From the NCBI GenBank assembly GCA_964411985.1, contig CAYPNF010000047.1, positions 1 through 64,000 of the forward strand: DNA of 64,000 bases, written 5' to 3'. The notes beneath the pieces are model-generated. The model worked only from the letters and a program-made list of their open reading frames with translations. It had not been told where the DNA came from and made no database searches. Positions 27,029 to 36,600 of the stretch are shown piece by piece. Both the position numbers and the translations under genes were made by a program. How positions within the stretch are numbered: the stretch's first letter is position 1; the number at the start of each line of letters is the position of its first letter. Source of the stretch: CAYPNF01 sp964411985 (GTDB taxonomy: Bacteria; Verrucomicrobiota; Verrucomicrobiia; Limisphaerales; J093).

Positions 27029-28630
27029 ATGCAAACTCGTCAACCATTCCGAACGCTGACGGATTACCTGGTCATGGCAGTCAGCCCGGTCTTGATCATG
27101 TTGCTGGTGGGCAGTCTGGTATTCTTTCTGGTGGAGGTCTGCTATCGTGGGGAACACGCGGGCGAGATCCGCTGGACTTTGTTTTGGTTTGTCATCGCGG
27201 TGGTTTTGGTGGCCAGGATCGGGATCGAACAGGGAAAAGGGTATGCCGCAGGCTACGGGCTAGCCCTGGCAGGCGCGACGTGGTTGTACCTGTTGACGGT
27301 GTTCCCGGCCTATCTGCTCGGGTTGGCCCTGCTCGCCGTCGTGTGGTGGAGTGCCAACAAACTGACCTGGGACTGCACCTTGATCGATGAATTCGAGGAT
27401 GCCTCAGGCCAGGGCCTGCTGGAACGGAAGTCCGCGGGAGCAGTCCCAACTCCTCCGTCCGAACCATCTACCCTGACTCCCGGCGCGATCCGGGCGGCGA
27501 AAAGTCGGCGCGTCTTTCAGCCGAAGCCGGAGCTGAAGCAAGCCCATCATGCTCCGGGACTGTGGGTTGTTTACTTTTCCTTAGCCGCCCTACCCCTCTT
27601 TGGTCTAGGCCAAACGCTCCTTCCGGCGGATCAGACCGCTGCCCGCCAGACGGCTTTCGGCCTCCTCTTTTTGTACCTGATTTCGTCTCTCGGCCTTCTG
27701 CTCACCACCAGTTTTCTGGGCCTGAGACGTTACCTCCGGCAACGCCGGATCCAAATGCCGGCTAGCATCGCCTTGGGGTGGGTGGAATCAGGCATGGTGA
27801 CAGCCCTGGTGGTGCTGGCACTGGCGCTCCTAGTGCCTCGACCCGGGGCGGACTATACCCTCGCCACCCTGGCACTCACCCTTGACACACATCTCCGTGA
27901 CGCAAGCGAGTACGCGATGCGAATGACCGCACCGAGCAAGACCGAAGCACCGGAGGGACAACCTGGCAAAGTGGCCAACGAAGCATCATCGGACAACCCG
28001 GAAGTGCCTGGAGAGAGGGGGGAATCCAAGAGACAGGGAGCCAAAGCGAAAACCGGCCCTTCCGCCCAACCGAGCCAGCCAGAACCAAGCTCTCCGGCAC
28101 AAGTCTACACTTGGTTGAAGCGAATTCTCGCAGCCAGCGGATTCCTTTGGCTTGCTTGGTGGATCTACCGACATCGGCATCTCATCGCGCAGGTACTCCG
28201 GGCTGTCTGGGAGGCGATTCTTCGGTTCTTGAACCAATTGCTTGGGAGAAACGAACATCGGTCCGGTCAGGGAGGATCCGGTCAGTCAAAGGCGAGCTCG
28301 ATGGTAATTAGGCCTTTCTCAGCCTATCGCAATCCTTTTGTGAGCCAAAAGGAGCGAGCATGGCCGCCTGAATTGGTTATTTCCTACACCTATGAAGCGG
28401 TGCAGGCCTGGTCCAGGGGAATCGGATACCCTCCACAGCCACATCAAACTCCTCGCGAGTTCTGCCTCGGTCTAACGGCGCATCAACCTGAGTGTGCCGG
28501 TCCGCTCGACGACTTGGCCTTCCTCTATGCCCATGCGGCGTACGGCGGCAAAATCAACTTTGATCCCGATTGGGAACCACTCCGGCAGCTCTGGAGGATC
28601 ATGTCGGAGCCAGCCGCAGTGCCTCGCTGA
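27029..28630 (+). CDS. Membrane protein with C-terminal DUF4129 domain
   Basis: A 533-residue protein starting at ATG 27029, directly after the DUF58 stop; the frame extends upstream but would overlap that gene. The N-terminal half has paired helices (VLIMLLVGSLVFFLVEVCY, WFVIAVVLVARIG, a helix near LLTVFPAYLLGLALLAVV) and two to four more helices near 185-300. A low-complexity linker rich in S, P, E and K follows, then another helix and the DUF4129 domain (ISYTYEAVQAWSRGIGYPP, QTPREFCLGL, LDDLAFLYAHAAYGG). DUF4129 is often seen with transglutaminase-like proteins in MoxR operons; no transglutaminase domain is visible here. Confidence 0.85.
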   Translation: MQTRQPFRTLTDYLVMAVSPVLIMLLVGSLVFFLVEVCYRGEHAGEIRWTLFWFVIAVVLVARIGIEQGKGYAAGYGLALAGATWLYLLTVFPAYLLGLALLAVVWWSANKLTWDCTLIDEFEDASGQGLLERKSAGAVPTPPSEPSTLTPGAIRAAKSRRVFQPKPELKQAHHAPGLWVVYFSLAALPLFGLGQTLLPADQTAARQTAFGLLFLYLISSLGLLLTTSFLGLRRYLRQRRIQMPASIALGWVESGMVTALVVLALALLVPRPGADYTLATLALTLDTHLRDASEYAMRMTAPSKTEAPEGQPGKVANEASSDNPEVPGERGESKRQGAKAKTGPSAQPSQPEPSSPAQVYTWLKRILAASGFLWLAWWIYRHRHLIAQVLRAVWEAILRFLNQLLGRNEHRSGQGGSGQSKASSMVIRPFSAYRNPFVSQKERAWPPELVISYTYEAVQAWSRGIGYPPQPHQTPREFCLGLTAHQPECAGPLDDLAFLYAHAAYGGKINFDPDWEPLRQLWRIMSEPAAVPR

Positions 28631-28806
28631 CATTGGGGCCTTGGCAGGCACCCCCCGCCTTCGTTCGGATTGTGCTAAAACTCCGGTTAGTGCTTGAGGA
28701 AAGAACAAGACGCAGCGGATGCACTCCTCTAGATTCTCCCCCGCAAAGCAAAGTAAACCTCCTGACGGGTGAAAACGCCTGGCTGGACAAACTGGTACTG
28801 AAGCAC

Positions 28807-31464
28807 ATGAGTCTCGTTTCCTTGATCTGCAGAACGGCCCTGGTGGGTGTGGTCGCAGGTTTCACCCTCGGGCGAGCCGAAACCGCCAACGCTCCTGTCG
28901 GAGCGAATCTGGCCCTGGTGGCTCGATCCTCGACCTCCTACGTCTCGGGACATGAAACCATCACGGCGCTGAACGACGGGAGCACGCCACAAAACTCGAA
29001 CGACAAAAGTCACGGTGCTTATGGAAACTGGCCTCGCAACGGCACTCAGTGGGTCGAGTACGAATGGAGCCAGCCGGTCAGCGTCGCTGGCATGGACGTC
29101 TACTGGTTTGACGATGGAGGAGGAGTGCGGCTGCCAAAGGCGTGTCGGTTGCACTACTGGGACGGAAAGGAGTTGGCGAAGGTGCCCAGTCCGACGGGAA
29201 TGGGAATGGAAGCCAACAGATTCAACCGCAGTAGTTTCCAGGAAATCACGAGTTCGCGCCTGCGCCTGGAGTTCGATTCGGATGGAACCTATTCCACCGG
29301 CTTGCTCGAGTGGAGAGTCTACGACAGTGGCAAATCTCCCAACTTCCCTCCTGCGGTGCAGGCCGGAGTGGACCGGGTGGTGGTGCTCGGTGGTACCACA
29401 CATTTGACTGGTTCGGTCCGCGACGATGGCAAGTTGAACCAGAACGTCACCCTTATTTGGAGTCAAGTGGCCGGACCAGGAAAGGTGCGGTTTGGGGACA
29501 CTCACAAGGCGGTCACCACCGCCAGTTTCTCCCAGTCAGGCTCTTACACCCTAAAGCTTGAGGGCAACGATGGGCAGCTGGCGGCATCGGACACGCTCCA
29601 GGTCACGGTAGACCCCAAGCCACCGGCAGACCACCTCACCGCCATCGAACCACGCCCGTATCAGCTGACCAGCCCGTTCTGGAAGGAGCGCGTGAAAAAG
29701 CAGATTGTCAACTGGATCCCCCACTGCATCAGTAAAATGGAAGATCCAAAGGTAGAAGAGGGTGGCATCGAGAATTTCACCGAAGCCGGCCACAAAATCG
29801 AGGGACGCCCCAACAAGGGGCACAAGGGGGCAGTCTTTGCGAACGCCTGGGTCCACAACACGGTCGAAGCCATGTGCGTGGCCCTAATGTATGATCCTCA
29901 GGGAGACCCTGAGATTACCAAGGCCCAGAAGGCCATTCGCACAACCCTCGAAGATTGGGTGCCAAAAATCCTGAGCGCACAAGAACCCGATGGCTACCTG
30001 CAAACCTTCTACACGCTGAACAAAGTACCGCGTTGGAGCCATCGTTCCGATCATGAAGGCTACCTGGCGGGGTACTTCATCGAATCGGCCATTGCCCACT
30101 ACCTCATGACCGGCAAAGCGGATGCGAGAATGTTCAACGCGGCGAAGAAGATCGCGGACTGCTGGTGCGACAACATCGGTCCTGCCCCGAAGAAAGCCTG
30201 GTATGACGGGCATCAGGAACTGGAAATTGCCTTGGTGCGTCTAGCGCGGATGGTGGAGACCGTGGAGGGCCCAGGAAAAGGCCGGAAGTACATCGAACTC
30301 GCCCGGTTCCTGCTGGAGAGCCGTCAGGGCGGGGATGAGTACGATCAAAGTCACCTCCCTCTCCAGAAGCAGTACGAAGCGGTTGGACACGCGGTCCGCG
30401 CCATTTATTTCTACACCGGCATCGCCGATATGGCGATAGAAACGGGGAACGTCGATTACTACAGCGCCGCTCGCTCCCTCTGGGACAACATCGTGAACAA
30501 GAAATACTACGTGACCGGAGGAATCGGCAGTGGTGAAAGCTCGGAAGGATTTGGGAAGGATTACTCGCTACCCAACCACTCCTACTGCGAATCCTGCTCC
30601 GGCTGTGGCGAACTGTTCTTCCAGTATCGAATGGGAATGGCCTACCAGCACTCTCGCTACGCGGATCTCTACGAGGAAACCCTGTACAACGCAATCCTAG
30701 GAGGCCTGGATCTGGAAGGGCAGAACTTCACCTACACCAACCCTCTGGACGGAGACTTTGCCAGGTATAAATGGCATGTGTGTCCCTGCTGTGTCGGGAA
30801 TCTTCCCAGGACGCTTCTGGCCCTACCCTCCTGGATGTATGCCAGCAGCCCGGACAGCGTGTATGTCAACCTCTTCATCGGCAGCACCACCACGCTGAAT
30901 CAGATTGCAGGTACTGACGTCCAGATGGTTCAAACAACTGACTATCCGTGGAAAGGCGACGTTTCGCTCGTCGTCAACCCTCGCCAATCAAAACGCTTCG
31001 CCGTGAAGGTGCGCATTCCCAACCGAAACGTGAGCGGTCTCTATTCCAGCACGCCGGAGATCTCAGGATTGGAATCCATCAAGCTCAACGGCAAGACGGT
31101 GAAACCGAGAATCGAGAACGGTTACGCGGTTTTTGCCAGAACCTGGAAAGCCGGTGACAGAATCGATCTCGTGCTCCCCATGAAAGTGCAGAGAGTCAAG
31201 GCAAGCGACAAGGTGGCGGCGACCTCGGGCCGAGTCGCTTTGCGCTACGGCCCTCTCATCTACAACTTCGAGAGTGTGGATCAGGACCTTTCCCTGGTCC
31301 TGGATTCTCGAAGCGCCCTGAACCCGGTGTGGAGGTCCGAACTGCTCGGTGGAGTCATGACCATCCAAGGCAAATCAGCGAGTGGCGCCCCTATGACCGC
31401 CATCCCGAACTACGCACGCAATAATCGCGGCGGGCGCTCCCTGGTCTGGATCAAAGACAGATGA
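28807..31464 (+). CDS. Secreted GH127-type glycoside hydrolase with N-terminal accessory domains
   Basis: An 885-residue protein. I chose the ATG at 28807 because it starts a signal peptide (CRTALVGVVAGFTLGRAETA). Residues about 30-185 look like a discoidin/F5-8 type carbohydrate-binding domain (WPRNGTQWVEYEWSQPVSVAG). About 190-290 is a PKD/Ig-like domain. The catalytic part (about 300-885) has the GH127 metal site: E595-S-C597 and C661-C662 in CPCCVGN, matching the Glu-x-Cys and Cys-Cys zinc ligands of beta-L-arabinofuranosidase HypBA1, where one of the paired cysteines is the nucleophile. Substrate specificity varies in the family, so arabinofuranose release is only likely. Confidence 0.88.
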   Translation: MSLVSLICRTALVGVVAGFTLGRAETANAPVGANLALVARSSTSYVSGHETITALNDGSTPQNSNDKSHGAYGNWPRNGTQWVEYEWSQPVSVAGMDVYWFDDGGGVRLPKACRLHYWDGKELAKVPSPTGMGMEANRFNRSSFQEITSSRLRLEFDSDGTYSTGLLEWRVYDSGKSPNFPPAVQAGVDRVVVLGGTTHLTGSVRDDGKLNQNVTLIWSQVAGPGKVRFGDTHKAVTTASFSQSGSYTLKLEGNDGQLAASDTLQVTVDPKPPADHLTAIEPRPYQLTSPFWKERVKKQIVNWIPHCISKMEDPKVEEGGIENFTEAGHKIEGRPNKGHKGAVFANAWVHNTVEAMCVALMYDPQGDPEITKAQKAIRTTLEDWVPKILSAQEPDGYLQTFYTLNKVPRWSHRSDHEGYLAGYFIESAIAHYLMTGKADARMFNAAKKIADCWCDNIGPAPKKAWYDGHQELEIALVRLARMVETVEGPGKGRKYIELARFLLESRQGGDEYDQSHLPLQKQYEAVGHAVRAIYFYTGIADMAIETGNVDYYSAARSLWDNIVNKKYYVTGGIGSGESSEGFGKDYSLPNHSYCESCSGCGELFFQYRMGMAYQHSRYADLYEETLYNAILGGLDLEGQNFTYTNPLDGDFARYKWHVCPCCVGNLPRTLLALPSWMYASSPDSVYVNLFIGSTTTLNQIAGTDVQMVQTTDYPWKGDVSLVVNPRQSKRFAVKVRIPNRNVSGLYSSTPEISGLESIKLNGKTVKPRIENGYAVFARTWKAGDRIDLVLPMKVQRVKASDKVAATSGRVALRYGPLIYNFESVDQDLSLVLDSRSALNPVWRSELLGGVMTIQGKSASGAPMTAIPNYARNNRGGRSLVWIKDR

Positions 31465-31506
31465 GTAGTGTCCCCTAGCGCGACTTCAGGCGACAAGAAA
31501 CAGAAA

Positions 31507-31536
31507 GGGAGCCCTGCTTCCTAAGCCGGGGCTCCC
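31507..31536. terminator. Hairpin between convergent genes
   Basis: GGGAGCCC pairs with GGGCTCCC around a 14-nt loop. It lies between the convergent GH127 and Kelch genes. A short T-rich tract follows only on the minus strand (CCCTTTCTG), so it may terminate the Kelch gene and block read-through from the other side. Confidence 0.5.
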
Positions 31537-31567
31537 GCATCCGTTGGATCTGAAGTGATCGGGCCGA

Positions 31568-33628
31568 TCAGTTTTGAGTGAATTGAGCGGTGGCCTGAAG
31601 AGTTCCTAAACCCTTTGGCACAGTCACGCTGAAAGTTGCCGTGCCAGCCGCCAAATTGACTGCGGGCGGTTCGATCACGGAGCTCGACGTCAGGATCCTG
31701 AGTTTCACGGGTGTACCGTTGGGGATCCCCTGTGCTGCAACCACGATCGATACTGTGCCGGCCTCGCTAAACACAACGTCCGGTGTCAAAGTACTGCCTG
31801 TGGGTGGCTGAACCACATTGACCCCCTTGACGCTCTGAATCGTCAGGGTTCCGCTCTGGTTCAATTCACCATTGGCCGCAGGCAGACCAACCACCTCCAC
31901 CGGCACCTGAGTACCCGTCAGGGACTTCATATAGGCTTCCACCCGGATTCTTCCATTCGGATTGTTCTGATTCCCTCCGAAAGCGTAAAGCCCACCCGCA
32001 CCGTTTACCCGGTCAGCACGCAGCAGAATGGCCCCCCCGGAGCCGTATCCACCATAGCTTGCGTTGCTCCATTGGCGGTCCCCACCGTTGGCTGAAATTG
32101 ACCCATTCAGGAGGATGTCTCGAGAGGAGGAGATCATGATAGCACCACCACCACCACCACCATTACCCCCGCTCCAGTCAGCCGAGGAGGCACCACCACC
32201 ACCGCCTGAACCGCCAGTCAGCGGTTGCAGGAACACGTTTCCATAGGTCACGTTGTGGGTCGCTTCCTTGCCGTCACGAAGGTTCTCTGGACTCGTCTGT
32301 TGCGAGCTACCCGGAGCTCCTCCCCCAGGACCTTGACCAGGGGATCCGACATAGGATGCAGACGAGCTGAAGACGATCCCACCGCGACCCCCGCTGAAAC
32401 CTCCAGGACCACCCTGGGCACTCACTCCCGCAGGCAATGAACTCGCACCGAAACTGCCGCTCACGTCAATAGCTCCATTGATCACCACGTCCTCCGTGGC
32501 CAGCCAGCGCACGGGAGTGTTGCCGACATTCTTCTTGAAGGAAATCGTCACTCCGGAAGGAATGTTGATACTGGTATAATTCCATATTCCGTTCGCCCGG
32601 CTAGACATATCGAAAGTTTGAGTCTTTCCACTGAAGGTCTGGAGAGAGGTGCCATCCCAGAGCCAGGTGTCCGCCGAGTAGTTGTCCACCCCTGGAACAT
32701 CGCCCCCAAACAGCACCCCCCGAGCCCGAGCCGCATCCCAAACCATACTATGGTACTGTCGGCCCAGTCTGGCGGGAGAGACAATCGAGGAACTTCGGTC
32801 AACCCAATTCTCACCGTCCCAAGACCAAACCTCAGCTCGATTCCCACCGCTGACCATGAGGATGGTATTGCTCGTACCGTCGGCGATCAGGGCCGGAAAC
32901 GAACGGGCAGGTGGAGTGACAAGCGGATTCCGCATCGCCCACTCGGTTCCGTTCCAAATCCAGGTTTGACCATAGTTTCCGAACAGCACGCACTCTTGTC
33001 GCGTGGGATCGTAGGCCATGCCACTGTGCGCGGTGGCGGGCGGTTTGTTGAAGGGGTTGGCTTGACTCCAGTTTGTGCCGTCCCAAAGCCATGTCTCTTG
33101 GCCACCGTTGTTTCCCCCGAACACGACCACCCGCTCCCTGGCGGCGTCGTATGCCATACAAAAATACTCTCGGTGACTGGGTGAAGTGGCAGGAGTCTTC
33201 TGAGTCCATGTGGCACCGTTCCAAGTCCAAGTTTCGTTGAGCCTCCCGGAGGAACGCATTCCACCAAACATGACAACCTCACCCCGCTTGGAGTCGAACA
33301 CCATGCCGTGCCCATAGCGATCCAGCGGCCGGTTGGGTGGCGAAAGCTGGATCCAGTTGCCACCGCGCCATACCCAAGTATCTGACAGAAAGCCCCCATT
33401 GTATCCACCGAAGGCCACAACCTCCTGCCTCACCGCATCGTAGGCCATTGCGGAGGCCGTGCGTCCGCCCGGGATCTCACGAAACGTAAGGGGGCCATCC
33501 GCACCGGTGGAACCGCTGCTGAAAGGCAGATCGGGATCCACCGCCCATAAGGCGGCAGACGCAAGGCAGGGGATTAGGAATGCATGCAACCGGGCACGTA
33601 GGAGGTTTAGCTTGAACGATCTCTTCAT
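31568..33628 (-). CDS. Secreted Kelch-repeat protein with glycine-rich region
   Basis: A 686-residue protein. The ATG at 33628 gives a signal-like start (MKRSFKLNLLRARLHAFLIPCLASAALWA). An ATG at 33694 is possible and would overlap the upstream gene by 14 nt. Residues about 45-330 are Kelch-type repeats (GRTASAMAYDAVRQEVVAFG, DTWVWRGGNW and similar), likely a beta-propeller. Residues about 400-540 are very glycine-rich. The C-terminal part reads as an Ig-like strand set (TLTIQSVKGVNVVQPPTGS). It lies directly behind the 1905-residue gene on the same strand and is probably co-transcribed. The role is likely extracellular binding or structure. Confidence 0.8.
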   Translation of the reverse strand: MKRSFKLNLLRARLHAFLIPCLASAALWAVDPDLPFSSGSTGADGPLTFREIPGGRTASAMAYDAVRQEVVAFGGYNGGFLSDTWVWRGGNWIQLSPPNRPLDRYGHGMVFDSKRGEVVMFGGMRSSGRLNETWTWNGATWTQKTPATSPSHREYFCMAYDAARERVVVFGGNNGGQETWLWDGTNWSQANPFNKPPATAHSGMAYDPTRQECVLFGNYGQTWIWNGTEWAMRNPLVTPPARSFPALIADGTSNTILMVSGGNRAEVWSWDGENWVDRSSSIVSPARLGRQYHSMVWDAARARGVLFGGDVPGVDNYSADTWLWDGTSLQTFSGKTQTFDMSSRANGIWNYTSINIPSGVTISFKKNVGNTPVRWLATEDVVINGAIDVSGSFGASSLPAGVSAQGGPGGFSGGRGGIVFSSSASYVGSPGQGPGGGAPGSSQQTSPENLRDGKEATHNVTYGNVFLQPLTGGSGGGGGASSADWSGGNGGGGGGAIMISSSRDILLNGSISANGGDRQWSNASYGGYGSGGAILLRADRVNGAGGLYAFGGNQNNPNGRIRVEAYMKSLTGTQVPVEVVGLPAANGELNQSGTLTIQSVKGVNVVQPPTGSTLTPDVVFSEAGTVSIVVAAQGIPNGTPVKLRILTSSSVIEPPAVNLAAGTATFSVTVPKGLGTLQATAQFTQN

Positions 33629-33680
33629 AACAATCTCTGGGTTCAGACTGGCCAAGGCTTTGACTGATGTAAAAAGGGGA

Positions 33681-36600
33681 CTATTGGTTTTCATAACTCA
33701 CCACGGGCGATACAAGGTAGATTACTCCCGACGTGATCTCCGGGACGGCGTTGAGATAGCTCACGGCGGGCGAAATCACCTGCACCGAGGTCCCAACGGG
33801 AACCCCCTCTGCCAAAGAGTTCAAATAGCTAGCCGGAGGTGAAATCAGCAATATTCCTGTACCTGCGGGCACGGTTTCGGCCAAGGCGTTGAGGTAGCTG
33901 ACGACGGGAGACGCGACATGCACCGCTGTGCCAGCCGGTGCCGAATCGGGAAGAGCATTCAAAAAGCTGGCCGAGACCGAGGCCACAAGCACCTTGGGTT
34001 CGGAGGCGGCGTTGGTCGGATCAGTCCCTTCCAAGACCTCGCCATTATCGTCCCACCCATCGCCATCACTGTCGGGGTTCTTCGGATTCGTGTGGTGTTT
34101 CTGCTCATCCTGGTTGCTCAATCCGTCCTGATCTGCGTCCTCCTGGTCATCGTTGGCCCCATTTGAATCGGAGTCTTTGGCGCGAGGATCATAGCCAAAG
34201 AGCAGTTCCCAGCGGGTCAGCAAACGATCCCCATCGAGGTCCTCGTCGCCGTCGAGTATACCGTCGCCGTCCGAATCGGGCTTGTTCGGATCGAGCCCAA
34301 GCGCAGCCTCAATATTGTCCGGCACTCCGTCGTTGTCGGAGTCCTCCTGGCCAAGCACCCAGAAGCTCCAAGTGACCGGGGCGGCCAAGGGATTCCCGGC
34401 CAAATCGGCAAGTGGGGGTCTTACGGAAACCTGGTAAAGCCCAGGGGGGAGGCTGGTATTCAGTTGCAGGAACAACGCATTCAACGCGGATCGATACTCG
34501 GCCTCAAAACTCGTCAGGACTTGGTCGTCGGCGGTGCCTAACGCCCCGTCGTCCCCTGCAAAGCTCAATCTTAACGTCTCGGTGGTAAGCGTGTTTAGAT
34601 CAATCGGTTCACTAAAATAGGCAGCGATGGATTCCACTGAGCCGACAATGGCCCCAGCCGCAGGAAACTTCCGGGCGACGCGTGGTGGAGTTGCGTCCGC
34701 TACCAGCGCAACCTGGTAGTCTTTTGACCACGCAGCATTCCCGCCCGTATCGAATGCGCGGGCCCGCAGCAGGAAACTCGTCTTGCCAGGCGCACGCAGC
34801 GGTGTCACGAGAGTCACCTCAAAGGGATAGTTCCCGTCGACTCCCACCCGGCTGCCATCTACGTAGAACTCGACACGTGCGATTTGCACATCATCGGTCA
34901 CGCTGGCGAATACATTCGCGAGTTTTCCCTCTTCCGCCTGGGCGGGATCGAGCGGGAAATAGGCCGAGAGAATGATGGAAGGAGGCTGCCCGCCCGAGTC
35001 ATAAGCCAGATAGTTCAGGACCTGCAGACCCGAACGACCGTCAGCCACGTAGGCAATCCCATTATACAAGGTTACGGCAGTGGCGAGTCCCGGAGTGGGC
35101 AAGGTCGCCATGAAGTTGAGCGCCAACCCGTCGCGACCAAGACTGTAGATGGAAACATCATGCGGACCATCGGCCGTGCTATTGGCATCCACGGTCGCGA
35201 CGCCCAAACCCGAACCGTTGAGAACCATCTGCTTCCATCCCCGCTGCGCCGTGTTGTTCACTTTGAGGCGCTTGAGATTGTCGCGATCAGAAACGTCGAA
35301 GACGTTGAAGCCGACTGTGTGGGTGGCGTAGGCCAAGCCATCGGCGACAAAAAGACGCAACCGCACCTGGCCAGCTCCGACGCTGCCGGGGGAATCGATC
35401 GTGGAACTGACTCTGAGATCTCCTTCGTCCAGAGGCAGCGCATAGATCCTCGAGGTGGTGAGCGCATAGAGCGTCTGACGGGAGATGGCCAGATCCTGAA
35501 TGGGCTCGCCTGAGGGAAGGCGGAAGCGTTCGAGTATGGAACCGCTCGCCAAGTCCACCACGGCGATCTCACTATTCACCATGCCGGCATAGCCAATCCC
35601 ACCCATCGCGGCCACCGCGTAAACACTCGCCGGGAGCCGAACCTGATGCGTGATGCGAGCGTTGGCGGGAAGCGTCAGATCTATGACCGCCAAACCCGCG
35701 TCTCCGTCCGCAACGGCAATCCTCAGCACATCGACGTCATTCGGTTGGCCGACCAACGCCACGCCGCGCGCCACACCCGGGGTATTCACTTGCGCAACCA
35801 GCGTCGGCGTAAACCCATTTTGAACGTCAAATATGGATATTCCCGCATCGGAGTCGGCAACCACGGCGTAGTTGTTCACGGCGGCCACGTCCACGGCATT
35901 CCCAGGAGTGTCCGCCGACGCGACGACGCCAGTTCGAACGGGGAGCCCATCCAGAGGATCCGTACCCGATTTGATTTCGGCGCCATCCACAATTCCGTCT
36001 CCATCCGTGTCGGCCTTCCTGGGATTTGTTCCCAGGATGAACTCCGACCGGTCACGAAGACCGTCGTGATCCGAATCTGCGGTTGTGTCTCGATAGAGCA
36101 CCACGGCCGGAAGCAAGAAGCTCGTGCCACTACTGGGGCTCACCCAGTCCACCGTGCCAATCCTGCGGGTGCTGGGGTGGAAAACCCACTGTCGGTAGCG
36201 GGTATCGGGGGCCATGATCAGGTTCTCGTGACCTTCGCCATTCCTACCCGTAATGCCACGCTGCTCGATCAATCCCGTATCGAGATTCATCAGCACAAAG
36301 TAATGCAGGCCCAGCGACGGGGATAAATCGGAAATCTTGTCGGCGTGGCGCGGGTCCGTGCCCTCCAAAACCTCGTCCCGGTCGCTTAAGCCGTCACCAT
36401 CAGTGTCTCGTTTGTTGGGACTGGTGTTCAACTCGAACTCACGAAGGTTGTTCAATCCATCGCCGTCAGCATCAAACAAAGCATCCTTGGGATCGTTGTC
36501 GTTGAGCCCATTCGCTTGCTCCCAGGTATCCAACATCCCATCGTTGTCGCGATCCGTCGTGGTGGGAACCACGAAGCTCGCGTTCGCGAACAAGGGGTGA

